NCBI GenBank assembly: GCA_009746045.1
Contig: RPFO01000026.1
Span: 1,987,286-2,051,285 of the forward strand
Origin: Mesostigma viride
Taxonomy: Eukaryota > Streptophyta > Mesostigmatophyceae > Mesostigmatales > Mesostigmataceae
Length of the DNA: 64,000 nucleotides
Reading direction: 5' to 3'
Below, one piece after another: positions 1-11,766 of this stretch. The notes under the pieces were generated by a model. That model saw only the letters and a list, made by a program, of their open reading frames with translations, did no database searches and had not been told where the DNA came from. Within the stretch, counting starts at the first letter, position 1. Each line of letters begins with the position of its first letter. The translations under genes and the position numbers were made by a program.

Positions 1-444
1 CTGCGTAGTGCTGGGTCGTTGATATCCCATACACCAATCGGATCATTTTAACCATCCTCCTGGTCACCCCTGCTTTGCATTGAGGAAGAAATATCTCCTT
101 TTCACCCGTGCTTTTTTACTGAGGTTGCACATGTATTGCGTTTCCTTGTTGCCCTGGTTGCCTTTTGCTGACCCCTAAACCCTAAATCTTAAACCCTCAA
201 CCCTAAACCTATAGGCGGCCGCCTGTCCCCGCATCCACACAAGCCACCCTCATGGGCGCATCGTGGTGGTCATACCCTACTTGTGCCTGCTTATCCTTCC
301 GTCTGCGCTGTTCTTATTTGGTGTCCCCGCTGGCATAATAGTAAACTTTTAGAGGTTGCGTAACTAGATGTTTGGAGAGTTTTCATAACTAGGTATCCTT
401 ATTCCCACATCCATAATGGTTACGCTGCTCATTCTGAAGGCTAC
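1..444. other. Upstream region of the qRRM gene
   Basis: No coding region is recognised here. Positions about 175-212 hold a short degenerate run of CCCTAAA-type units, the plant-type telomere motif. The rest is unique sequence that may hold the promoter, the 5' UTR or an upstream exon of the gene that follows. Confidence 0.4.
175..212. repeat. Degenerate CCCTAAA (telomere-like) tract
   Basis: Five or so imperfect units of CCCTAAA or CCCTAAAT type occur in a row. A similar but more degenerate tract lies at 3010-3102, inside an intron, so these are interstitial remnants and not a chromosome end. Confidence 0.6.
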
Positions 445-1470
445 ATGCTAATCAATAAATCCCGGCTATCCCCGCAGTCGGCCACACGGCTGAGCGCCGC
501 AAAGGGAGGCGCCATGACGGGTGCCTATGGCGGGCGCACGATGGGGGTGGGCGGGAACCCAGACATGCGCTACCAGGGAGTCGTTCGCGCACGCGGCCTA
601 CCCTACAGGTACGCTGTGCCACGGTCCCCCCCACCCACAACGGATGCTGTTTGTGTCACGGTGTGCTGTCGGCTGATTAGAGTAGGAAGGGTACGACCTA
701 CCCTGCAAGTACACCGGGTGTCATTTCTCCCTCATCAAAATGGTTCTGATGGATGCCCTTGGTGTATAATTTGTTCTATTCCCTCTATTCAAAATGTTTA
801 TCCATGATGCCCTTGGTGTATAATTGGTGCTATTCCCTCTGTTCAAAATGGTTATCAATGATGCCCTTGGTGTATAATTGGTGCTATTCCCTCTATTCAA
901 GGTGTTTATCGTGGATGTCTTTGGTGTGTAATTACTGTGGGGTGGGTGCCCGTTATCATGCGGCGTCGCCGTATAGGTACGAGGTACAAAGGCCGGCATT
1001 TCCCCCCCACTCGAATTCCTGGTTTTGGTGGATGCCACTGGCCTATATTAACTGGCCTAGGATGACTCGGCCACTGGCTAGAAATATCAGTGCTAGTAGT
1101 TGTCCTAGTACTGGACAGTAAGATGGACCAAAGCTAAGCGCCCCGGGGTGCAGCCGTATAGGTAGGCGGGGCGGGGTGCCCCAGAAAAGAGCCTTCTTAT
1201 GTATGCGTATAAATCCCTAGGCATGCGTAGATCCCTGGGCATGTCCTGCATGCCTGCTTTTGCACAACGTGCACGCTTGGCTTTGCCGATGCTGGCTCAA
1301 CTTATCTAGCAGCGTGATGGACCTGGTTGTAAAATTAAAGACAATATCTCCTGAACGAAATGCGCTCTGCATGTTCCTCCCTGAATGCGGCATTCCTGAA
1401 TCTCATTCCAACTGCACCATCGCGTTCACCTTTTCCTCGTCTTGTTTGCCCCTTGCTCCCCTCTCCCTTC

Positions 1471-1541
<71 letters not shown>

Positions 1542-1569
1542 CCCCCCTCTCCCTCCCTTCCTCCTCTCT

Positions 1570-1666
<97 letters not shown>

Positions 1667-4600
1667 TCCCCCCCCCTCTCTCTCCCTTCCTCCCTCCCTC
1701 TACAGCGCATCGGTGGCGGATGTCTCCGAGTTCTTCCGTGGTTATGACATCGTTTCCGATGGCATCTTCATGGTGACGTCGCCAGATGGCCGACCCACCG
1801 GAGAGGTGAGGGTAGCTCCTCTTGTCAATTGTCTCCACCTGGAAAGGCGAGGTTCACGCCCCTTGACACGTGTAGCTCTTTCACCGCGTCGGCTGCAAGA
1901 TAGGTGAGGGTAGCGCCTTTCCTCTTCAAGGACTTCCCCACGCGAGAGGTGAGGGTAGCTTTTCTGTTCAGGGTGTTTACTGCTGGAGCGGTGAGGATTG
2001 CGCTGTGAACCATGTCTCTATTGCCCCTGGATCCATGTTTCCTCATGGAGAGGTGAGAATGTCGCCCTTAGGAAAACCATGCTTTCAATCGCACGGTGGA
2101 GACGTTGGTGATGTGCTTCGCTTGTACTGCGCTTGTTGTAGTGGACATCAAACATCAAACATCAAACAAACATCAAACATCAAACATCAAACATCAAACA
2201 TCAAACATCAAACATCAAACATCAAACATCAAACATCAAACATCAAACATCAAACATCAAACATCAAACATCAAACAACAAACAACTGCCCCCCAGCTCG
2301 CCGGCGTGCTTATGCCAGATGCGAGGGGCCATGAAATCAGAATGGGGTTTTAAAATATTTGATGTTGTCTTTTTTTTGTTTTGACGTCCTTTACCCAATC
2401 AAACACCGCCTCTTTCATGCACTGTGCTGCTTCCCCCCTCCCCTCCCCCCCCCTACCCCCCTCCCTTTTCACTGGTGGCTTGCCTGTCTTTCACACGGCT
2501 TCCCCCCTAACGCCTGAATCGGCCTGCCTGCCCATTTCTCCTTCTACCCCCCCCCCGCCACCACCCTACCACCACCCACCCCACCCCACCCCACCCCACC
2601 CCACCCACTGTGCAGGTATTTGTGGAATTTGTCTCAGAGGACGTTGCCCGCGGCGCGATGAGCCGCCATCGTGAGAAGCTGGGCGCCCGCTACCTGGAGC
2701 TCTTCCGCAGCTCCAAGGGAGAGATGATGCTGGCGGGCCAGCAGTCGGCGCACGCGCGGCCCTTCGGCATGTACGGCGGCGCGCCGGGGGGGGGCCACAT
2801 GGGGGCCGGGGTGGCGGGCATCCTGGGGGGGGCGCACCCGCACCATCCGTTGCCGCACATGTTTATGGGCATGGGCGCGGGCGCAGGGGGGATTCCCGGG
2901 GGGCAGGGCGGGAATGTGTGTGTCAAGATGCGGGGGCTCCCTTACAGCGCGACCCAGGTAGGGGGACATCGGGCGGGGGCCCTGTGCAACACTGAGATTG
3001 ATGTGCTACGCTAACCCTAAACCCTAAACTCCAAACCCTGAAACCTGAAACCTGAAACCTGAACCCTTAACCCTTAACACTGAACCCTGAACCCTGAACA
3101 GGTAAGGGGACATCGGGCAGGGCCCTGTAGAAGATATTGTTGATGGAGATGATACTCCTGGCAGTTGCCTGTTAAATGTGGTCTGGCTGCTTGTTCATGT
3201 TTGCCTGGTGGCAGATGGGAGAAAGGCTCTGCAGCTTATTTGCTGGCCATCCGTTCTATTTCCACACAGATCCTTTTTGCTTCTAGCCCGCCCATTGCTT
3301 CTAGTCTGCGCATAACAATGGGGCCCGGGCGTTCCTTGATGTTGAGACCATAGCGATTACAGGAATGCGGGCAGGAATATTTCATAGGCCATCTTCGTAC
3401 AGGCTACCCTATTTTGGCAAATCTCATACCCTTACAGGCAGGTTGTATCACAGCCTGATGGCTTTCTGTGCCGGGTCTGACTGGCCTTCACTCAACTTCT
3501 TGTGCAAGCCACGAACCAGTGGCAGTTGTTCAAGCCGCTAGCGTTTACGTTTTATGCGCCAATTTCTCACTGGCACACATCTTTGCTCATGGATGTGTGC
3601 CAGTGAGAAGTTGGCGCATAAAATGTATAAGCTAGCGGCTTGTACAACAGTAGTGGCATGGCTAATTACACAGATCTTATCTGTTGGGAGTATATTTAGC
3701 AGACCTGGAAGTGGTGTGCCCGCACTGCTCCAGTATGCTTAGCTAGGATCCAACACACTGTAGCAGACCGTAGGACCGATTCCAGTCTGATTTATTTTAT
3801 TTTTTTTTAACCAATTCCAGCCTGGTGTTGGGTAAGAGCCCGTTGTGGCATGCCACACCCCAGGTCTTCGTGTCTGACTTTGGTATGCTCGCAAGAATCA
3901 TTGCCGTATGATTTTTGTGCTTGATTGGTAGGATGTGGAGGGAGCAATGCAGCATGACGGTTTAGCTTCAGAATCCAAGTCTACCTTGTGCTTCCTTGGT
4001 CCTTGATTTAACTTACAAACGCTCGGTATGGTTTTATGCAAGAGAAACCAACCTGGGCCATTGGCAGGCATTGTCATGTGAATAACTAGGGAGCTGGCTG
4101 CGCAGAACTCCCTTGATTTTGCAAATCTATACCCCTCGCACACTCACTGGGGCTGGCTTCCTTTGTCGTCTAGTACACCTCGTCCAGCAGCAGTTCTTGG
4201 CACGGCTTTCTATGTCTGTTCTTATGTAAAAGCATTTTATGTGCACTTGCTCACCCTGCACTTGCAAGCCGTGCGCAACCCCACCTTAGCCCCACCGGTG
4301 ACCTTAGTCTCTCACGTAAAGAGTCAGCTCCTGTCCTAACCTTATCCGAAAAGATACATCCTGACAGTCACATCGTATGCCCCGTGTCAGTTTTAGTTTC
4401 AGTTATGTGACGCAATGCAGTCATGTTAACCATACCGCCTGGGTGCTATTCATTCTATGATACCCTGAATTCCCCGCGTCTGTCTCTGGCCTGGCATCAG
4501 TTGTGCCTTGTTCCCAATCTCAGCAGCGTTGTAAAAATGTTTCCACAGACCGCGGCACTGATGGTTTCTATTATGATCTACGCAGTGGCTCATGCACACA

Positions 4601-7600
4601 GCTGACCAGTTGCCCATGGGCTTGCTGTCCTTGGCGCTGCCCCCAACCCCCCCACACACCGCCCCACACGAAATTCCACTCCATGCCCACACACAATCCC
4701 ATCTCTTGGTGCATCCACGCACCCACACCCTGCAGATGGACATTATGCAGTTCTTCCAGGGCTTCTCCCTGGGACCCGGCGGCGTCCACGTCGTGAGTGG
4801 GCCTTGCGAGAGAGTCCACTGTTGGTGGGGGGAAACTAGGGGGGGTGGGGTAGGGCCAACTATAGGTGGCGGCGTCCACATCGTGAGTGGCCTTACCAGG
4901 CAGTTGACTATTGCATACCGAAGACTAAAGGCCTCGGTGGTTATATAGATGAGACCCAGGTCGTGGTGGTTTGGTGGATCCACGGCGCAGCCAAAGGTTG
5001 CGATGACAGGGAGTGGAGAATAGGAGCCATCTCATTGCATCATCAGTAGTACAGAATGCACTACGTTAATAGTAGTACATGGAAGGGGATGGGGTGGGGT
5101 GGGGTGGGTAGATGTGGGGTTCCCCTTGTCGTCATGCCCCGGCAAGGTCAGCTCATGCTGCAAGCGTTGCAGGCTGAGATCATCGTACGTGTGGACATGG
5201 ATGGAGGGCATTGTCTTGTCTAAAGAAGTCTGGTTTCCATCATCCGATTCTAGGTGAATCAATGCTTCTAATTCAACAGAATAACCCTGTTAACGTCGTG
5301 AAAAAAGTGTCTTGTTCAACCACCCAATCCGTGGTTCCGTGCCGTCCTGCCCGGCTCCGCCCCGCTAGGTGATGGAAGGCTGCTTGTTTCTATGGGAGTA
5401 CTTGTCATCTCTGTCTGCCCGGGCCAACCTTCCCTACTGAGGCCAGCTCTTGCGTCTTTGCCGCCCAGGCTATGAGTGCCCCTGGCTCCAGTCGATGCAC
5501 CTTACCAAAAGGCTCTCTCCAGGCCATGCAAGTTGCACTTCTACCCCCGCTGGGATCCTAACCCCTCCGCACTTCTACCCCCCCATGACTTCTGACCCTT
5601 CATGATTTCTAACCCCTCGGGACTCCTTACCTGTCTGGACTTCTCACCCCTCTGGGGCCACCCGTCTTTTCATCCCTCGCGACTTCCCTAGCTTCCTGTT
5701 TCAATGTTTCCTTTCCCAAAAAATAAAGTTTATTTTTTTATATATATGTCCTTTTCCCATGTGCCTGACTGACTCCTTCGCGCGTTCTCGGCAGTGCACG
5801 TCCTCAAAGTGGGGCATGAGCGGAGGCATGGATGAGAGGCCGACCGGAGAAGCCTTTGTGGAGTTTGTCTCTGCCGAGGAGGCGGCGGTGAGTGCCCGCG
5901 GTGCTTCCTTGCGCTTTACCTTGCATTTCAAGGGCCAGCTGTCCATAGGTCTGCATCGTGTCATGCCTAGCCCTGCCGCATGTGCGTTTCTGGTATCGCG
6001 AGGGCCCGCTTTACAAATAAAATATATAATAAGTATATTGGGCATAGTGACTTCAAACCCTCGGGAGTCACCCTCACGAAGCTGTCCACACCGGCTTGTC
6101 TTGTGTCATGCCTAGCCTTGTATTCCGAGTGCGCGATGCCCGCTAAGCGTTCTTCTGGCGTGCCTTGCCCTGCCAACTCTTGTGCGTGTTCTTGTATTGT
6201 GAGTGACCTATGAAGACCAGTGTGCTGCCGGGATTAGTGTGCGTTGCAGTGCTTGGAGTGTGCGAATGCCTTTTGGAGCGTTTGCGCGCTACTTTGGAAT
6301 GTGCGACGTGGACATGGCGATGTCTGTCCATTCTTTTTGTAAGTCCAAGAACAAACCTTTTGCCCCCAGCAGCAAAGTGGTGGGGTTTCGCCCCCCACCC
6401 CACCCACACCTCCCACTTGTCTTGCTGATTTCCTCCCCTCCCCTTTCATCCCTGCTCCCTCTGGTGTGTGCCCACCCCACCCCGCTGCTCAGGGATCTTT
6501 GTGAAATGTTACTCAAACGCATGTACGTGCCCTTTGCTGTTCTGCCGCTCGTCCACCACCACCGCCGCCACCACCACCGCCGCCACCACCACCTCCGCCA
6601 CCACCACCGCCGCCACCGCCACCATACCCATGTTGACCTGCCCCCCCCCCCCCCCCTCCTGGCAGGCGGCCATCTCCAAGCTGAACAAGAGGAACATCGG
6701 CAGCCGTTACGTGGAGCTATTCCCCGCCTCGAAAGCGTGAGTGGCTGCGCAACGGCCTTTGTGCATGGTTCTCCCCGCCCCCTCTATAGGGGTGTAGGGG
6801 TGTGGGGTTAAGGGTTTAGGGGTAAACTTGCGCACTGTCATGGCTGCAGAAGACTGCATGTTCTTCCCCATCCCCAAGAGCGTGAGTGGTCTGTGGCCTT
6901 GCTGTGTGCTTGCTGGTGTTTCCCATTAGGCCAGTTATCCAACGGCGGCCCCTTGTACTGCTAAGGTGGGCGTGGTGTGCCCTCTTGTACTTTGCCTCCT
7001 CAAGGCTTGCCCCTTGCGACTTGCCCCTGGACACGGGTCATCCATCGAAAATGGTCGTTCATCATTTTCGCATGTCGTTTCCCTCATGTGTGTTTTGTTA
7101 TTTCTCGCAATGATTGACGCATTCATAAGAATATAATAACATAACTTGGTCGCTCGCGGCGTCTTCCGTACATTTTGCGTTTCAAGGCGGGATTCTTATT
7201 ACATCTCCTCTCAGAGCGCCTTCTCAATGAGTTCTCTCATTGGCCATCCTCTGCCCGTGGTTTCTCACGGCGTTCAGGACATGTAGCATGAGCTGTCACG
7301 TGCATGAGTTTTCATGATGATCTGCCCATGCCCCGCCCATTGTCGGTCAATCAACACCCCCCACGCTCGGCTAGTTTTATAAGGCGCCTAGCGCGTGCTT
7401 TTGTGCTCAGCGTCAGCGATTTCGCTTTTGGCATTTGCACGTGTGTACGTCTCACGGTTGACAAACAAAATTGGCCCAGTACCGCCTCCTATCATCAGCA
7501 AATGGATCAGTTTCAAAAAGTACCTGTTGTACTAGCTGAAGTACTACTAGGGCTACTTTTAGTAGATCGTTGTGCCTTGTGGCCATGAATGGCCAATGCA

Positions 7601-10366
7601 CTGCCCGCATGGGGCTTTCTAGTTTGTGTGAGCACCCATGGGACCAAGGCCAGTACAGACAGTGTGACCATGACCCTGTTCCTGGCCTTCTCCCGAGCAT
7701 CTCGTCACCGCGGGATCGGCCGCGGTGGTATCTCTGCGAGATTTCGTTGTGGCTGGCCTCATGTTGGTAACACGTTGATTGCACTGCTCACTGATGGTTT
7801 GGTTCATGCCTTTGCCTGTTGCCTGGGCACCTCTCTTCTGGTGGCCATGCTTAGGCCGCGGCCCCCCCTCACATACACACACACACACTCACACACCGCT
7901 CACACACGCACACACACATGCACACACGCGCACACGCATGCGCGCATTGCACACATTGCACACATGCGCACACGCATGCACACAAATGCACGTGCTTGGT
8001 CGCTTCCGCACCCTCCCCCCACGCAGCGACATGCTCCTGGCCCGGGGAGGCGGCGCGCAGGGCCTAGGCGGCGGCCTGGGGATGGTGGGTGGCATGGACG
8101 CCGGCATGCTGATGCTACTCCAGCAGCAGCAGGCGCAGGCGCCGCAGCACCACCTGCAGCAGCAGCAGCAGCAGCAAGTAGGTCTTTGAATCCTTTGAAA
8201 ACTTTCAATCTCTCCCTTCTTTCAAGCCTTTCTCCACCGCTTACCCCCTTTTCTCACCCACATATATGCTCGGTGGGTCTGGACCTTTTCCCTCAACTTT
8301 CTTGCCTCACACCCTTCGCTTGCCTCCATCATTTCTTTATTTACCTCCGTGACAGATGCTAGGCATTTTAGCCCACTTCAAAACTTGCGTGACTCATTCT
8401 CACGTTGATCCCTGTTTGTTTTTCATCGTGATGGGTGGTAGGGCTAGGCGTGGACCTGGCCCCTTCACACTGGCCCCTTCCACAATCTTTTGCATCATGT
8501 TTGATGCTCGCCACCCTCGGTCCGTTGCTCATCTCCACGAAAGGTGCGGGGCATTCCACCCAACAACTAACTCGCCCCGTTACCTCCGTTTGTTACCGTA
8601 TATCTCCGTGACAGATGCTAGGCATGGACCCTGCCATGGCCCAATACGGCCTCCAGGGTGTCATGGCCGCCCAGGCCATGGGCTGGGGGGGCGGGCTCGG
8701 CGATGCCTCTCTAGGTGGCATGGGGGGGATGGGCGCGATGGGCGGATTGGGGGGGATTGGGGGTATCTCAGGTATGGGGGGCCTTGGTGCAATGGGCACC
8801 GGTGCCTTGGGGGGCGGCGCGATGGGGGGCCTAGGTGGCGGCATGGCGGCATCGGGCAGCACGACGGTGAAGATGCGGGGGTTGCCGTATCGCGTCACGG
8901 TGAGTCGCCGCAGCCCTTCTGATTGCAAAAGAATGTAGTTACGGACATGCCTGTAGCGTTTGCTTCAAAGGAATGCGACGGCTGCCGTATCTCGGCACGA
9001 TGATTTGGTCACTTCTCTTTTTCTGTGTGCTTGGTGCTGATTCTAGTAGGGGCGATCATAAATATTTTTTTTCCGAAAGGGGGCTGATGTATTGCGCCAC
9101 AGTAACGTATTGCCTACTGGACTTGTGCTAGGAAAGCGCGCCTTGGAAGGATTGTGAAAGCACTTTTCCAAACGATCGTGGAGCCCACTTTTCGGTATCG
9201 TAGATCGTGGAGCTTCGGTATCGTAGATCAAGTTGTTAGATTTTATATTGAAAAAGCAAAGTCCGTGGAGTGGTAGCTGTTGTGGCGCAATGGAGGTGTC
9301 TAGAAACACAAGCCAGTGGTACATCTGCCGTTGAAGTTCGTGTGGCATCCAACGTATTTTAGTCTCTCCTACTTGTGGAATCCAAGTCTCCACTATCTGT
9401 GGACACCAGGTCCCTACTAATGGAATCCAAGTCTCTACTACTTGGGCTAGTACAGCATGGTTCAGGAGAGTGCCAGTACCGTAATCACAGTGTTATTTCC
9501 TTTTGCACCTGCGTTGCAGCTCTTAGGAGAGTATCGAGGCGTTGAAAAGAGGCGTTGAAAAGATAACCATCTGTAGTTTTCCGGTACCTTGCATGTTTGA
9601 GACGTCTGCTGGTGTATGCGTGTCTCAACCAGCATGTGGCATCCACAGAAGTTGCCCCTGCGATTGCATTGATGTGCGTGCCTTGCATGTCGCACTTTGG
9701 CCACTAGCAGCACAAAGTATAATGTGCTTCCATGATGGGCATGCTCCTGTTATGTGCATGCCTGGGTAATATCCTCCTCCCCAGGGCACTCATGGGTGTT
9801 CCCTGGGCGTATTGTAGCGTGATGTATGTGGAATCTGCCCGTGGCAGTATTGGTGGCTGATATCGTACTTATCGTAGTACCAGTTTAGTTTGGAGCATTG
9901 ACTGAGATAAGTCAGCACAGGCAAATTGCCCTGAACTGACCCGTGCAGTAATGCACTGTAGCAGCTCGCTACAATACCCCTCTAATGCGTTCTGACTGCT
10001 ATCTAGTTTACCTTGGAGTTCATTTTGCACGCAAGTGAAGCGGCAGGGCAAGTATGGCATCCCCTTGAAAGATTGGTGCGGCCTGTCTCCAAGCTACATA
10101 GTTATGGTGCTAAACAGGCCCTCTTTCCGTGATTCTGTTATGTGCTTGCGTTTGATCTGTTGCAGATGCAAGAGATTATCGACTTCTTCCGCGGCTACTC
10201 CCTCTCTCATGGCAGGGAGCCGGTGCGCATGGGCACTGGTGTGGACGGTCGTCCCTCCGGGGAGGCCTGGGTGACCTTTGCAACGGTTGACGATGCCTGC
10301 CGTGCGGTTGCGGAAAAGAATAAGCAAACAATCGGGAGCCGTTATGTGGAGCTGTTCTTGGTGTAG
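445..10366 (+). CDS. Three-qRRM RNA-binding protein (hnRNP F/H or ESRP type), nine exons
   Basis: Exons, all with GT-AG borders and consistent phase: 445-608, 1706-1805, 2616-2957, 4736-4792, 5795-5887, 6666-6736, 8027-8177, 8615-8899, 10166-10366. The product is about 487 residues. Three quasi-RRMs are visible. qRRM1 spans about residues 47-118 (GLPY, then VFVEFV, then ARYLELF). qRRM2 spans 192-275 (KMRGLPY, GEAFVEFV, GSRYVELF). qRRM3 spans 412-487 (KMRGLPY, GEAWVTF, GSRYVELF), and the protein stops at its end. The linkers are Gly/Met-rich (about 130-190 and 340-410) and Gln-rich (about 300-326). Proteins of this family bind G-rich RNA and act in splicing in the nucleus; that role is inferred from the family. 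The start is uncertain: ATG 445 is the most upstream, ATG 514 has a better context, and an upstream exon cannot be excluded. Each qRRM is split by introns inside the domain. Confidence 0.93.
736..935. repeat. 54-bp minisatellite in intron 1 of the qRRM gene
   Basis: The block beginning GATGCCCTTGGTGTATAATT recurs at 752, 806, 860 and, more diverged, 914. The period is exactly 54 bp. It lies just downstream of exon 1. Confidence 0.85.
1472..1702 (+). repeat. (CT)n microsatellite before exon 2 of the qRRM gene
   Basis: About 230 bp of nearly pure CT dinucleotide, with two short C-rich interruptions, ends at the AG acceptor of the exon starting at 1706. It therefore serves as, or has expanded from, the polypyrimidine tract. 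Confidence 0.95.
2146..2284. repeat. (CATCAAA)n microsatellite in intron 2
   Basis: About nineteen units of the 7-mer CATCAAA, with one short interruption near the start. Intronic, with no coding value. Confidence 0.95.
3010..3102. repeat. Degenerate telomere-like tract in intron 3
   Basis: Runs of CCCTAAA, CCCTGAA and CCTGAAA units follow exon 3 within 60 bp. They grade from near-canonical to degenerate, which fits an old interstitial telomeric tract. Confidence 0.65.
3516..3655 (+). other. Long intronic hairpin (foldback; pre-miRNA-like or MITE-like)
   Basis: The left arm (about 3521-3581) and right arm (3592-3651) are reverse complements around a 10-nt loop at 3582-3591. Moving out from the loop, about 55 bp pair with three mismatches and two G:U-compatible positions; pairing weakens beyond that. 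The hairpin lies in the sense strand of intron 3 of the qRRM gene. It could be a small-RNA precursor or a foldback transposon remnant. No target-site duplication was found. Confidence 0.7.
6553..6663 (+). repeat. (CCACCG)-rich and poly-C tract before exon 6 of the qRRM gene
   Basis: CCACCACCGCCG units followed by an uninterrupted C run end at the acceptor of the exon starting at 6666. Confidence 0.85.
7868..7990 (+). repeat. (CA)n-rich tract before exon 7 of the qRRM gene
   Basis: Imperfect CACACA and CACGCA repeats lie in the intron upstream of the exon at 8027. Confidence 0.8.
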
Positions 10367-11079
10367 GTGTAGCAAGCACTAGGAAGGGTAGGAGGCCCTA
10401 GGTCTAGGGCCGGCATGGCAACAGCTGGCCGTGCTGATGGTCTCATGAGCCAGTGTTCGTTGTGTTTTTGTGGTTGTGAGCTGTATGTTAACCTTGGCGG
10501 AGGAGCATATTCGTGCTGCTTTGTTCCTGCAAGCCTCATGCTGAGGCTTGAGCTGACGACTTGGTATCCACAACTACAGTTTGACAATGGTTGCCCTCTG
10601 CCCTTCAATATACATCACGTTTGTACCTAGGGTAACTATTATGTAGGTAGCCATAGATGCTGGTTGTCTCATTGATGATGTAATGAGCTGTTAAGTGGCC
10701 TGCATGTGCTGCATGCGTGTTCTACACTGTATAACAATGACGACTGTGTCTAAGTTTTGATACATATGTTATATAATGGCAATATGTGCATTGCTTCTCC
10801 GGCCTTTCAGGATACCTAGCGCATGATACTGATACACGTCATTGAATTACCGCCATGCGTCCAGCTGTCCAGGCATGTAGTTGGCTAGCTCGCTTACATC
10901 CAATCATATCAATGTCATGCATGCAATATCATCCACCTAGCCCACTGTATATATGCATCTAGAATGATAAGTTACGGAGGTGAGAGGGGCATGCAACATA
11001 AGGAAAACCCGGAAAAGAAGAAGAACCCTTAAGAAAGAAATGAATAGGAATCTGACAAGGACATCCAAGGAGCGGGGTT
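10367..11079. other. 3' flank of the qRRM gene; no gene seen
   Basis: Unique sequence that should hold the 3' UTR. No gene, RNA or recognisable element was found. TGTAA-type polyadenylation signals cannot be called with confidence. Confidence 0.4.
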
Positions 11080-11766
11080 AGCACTGGCTATACCGCCTGG
11101 CCGACCTGATTTGTGCGGACGATCGACACCACCGGCCCTCATCGCGCGCCCCAAGCACATTCAGACCTGGCTGGACTGTCTGGGTCTGGAGGCGAGGGCG
11201 GTGGGGTTGGAGATTAGTGTCAAAACTGAGGCGATGGTGATTGGGGCCTCCAGTAGCCCACCGCTGCCGCGCCTGCTCGACGGGATGGAGGTCCCGCTCC
11301 GCAATCGCTTCAAACTGTTGGGGAGCATGCACCCTGACACCGACGACGATGTGGACATCCGCATCGGCCTGGCCTGGGCCAGGCTCCGTTCGCTCAACAC
11401 GGCCTACTGGCGCTCGAAGGGCCTGGGCGAGCTCTGCAAGCGCATGCTCTTCAAGGTCCTCGTCCTCACGGTGCTCGTGAACGTATGGCACCGATCGTGG
11501 ACACTAGCTCACGGCAACACTGGCAGCTAAGCTAGACGCAACGGTTTACAGGATGCTCCGACAGGTCCTGAACGTAGGGTTTTCCAAGCGTAGGTCATTA
11601 GAGTCTTTGTATCAGGGTATGCCTCGTACGTATTTCGGACAAGATTAGGCAGCGTAGGATAGCATTTGTAGAACATCTTGCTCGCACAAGCCAGGTCGAC
11701 ATGCACCGCCCTTGGTCTGGCCGGCCCCCAGCGGCTTGGCCAGCCAGGGCGGCATATATATTGACC
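11080..11766 (+). pseudogene. L1-like LINE reverse transcriptase fragment (family A)
   Basis: A frame near 11104-11125 reads ADLICADD, matching the catalytic (F/Y)xDD box of reverse transcriptase. The sequence then shifts frame and continues from about 11150 as the RT thumb region (TWLDCLGLEARAVGLE, then KLLGSM, then DVDIRIGLAWARL), with a degraded form of the usual 'TYGAETWTL' element. From 11550 a MLRQVLNVGF / LYQGMP stretch matches the intact version at 29760-29845. At least one frameshift and several stops make it dead. It is cut at its 3' end by the element at 11767. Confidence 0.8.
11754..11766. repeat. 13-bp target-site duplication, left copy
   Basis: ATATATATTGACC occurs here and again at 12358-12370, on either side of the family B fragment. 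The match is exact. Confidence 0.85.

Noticed and set aside
1-212. A true telomere at the left edge
   Set aside because: The units are few and degenerate, and a similar tract lies inside a gene.
1260-1907. Leu/Ser- and Arg/Glu-repeat frames on both strands
   Set aside because: They arise from the CT microsatellite in the intron before qRRM exon 2.
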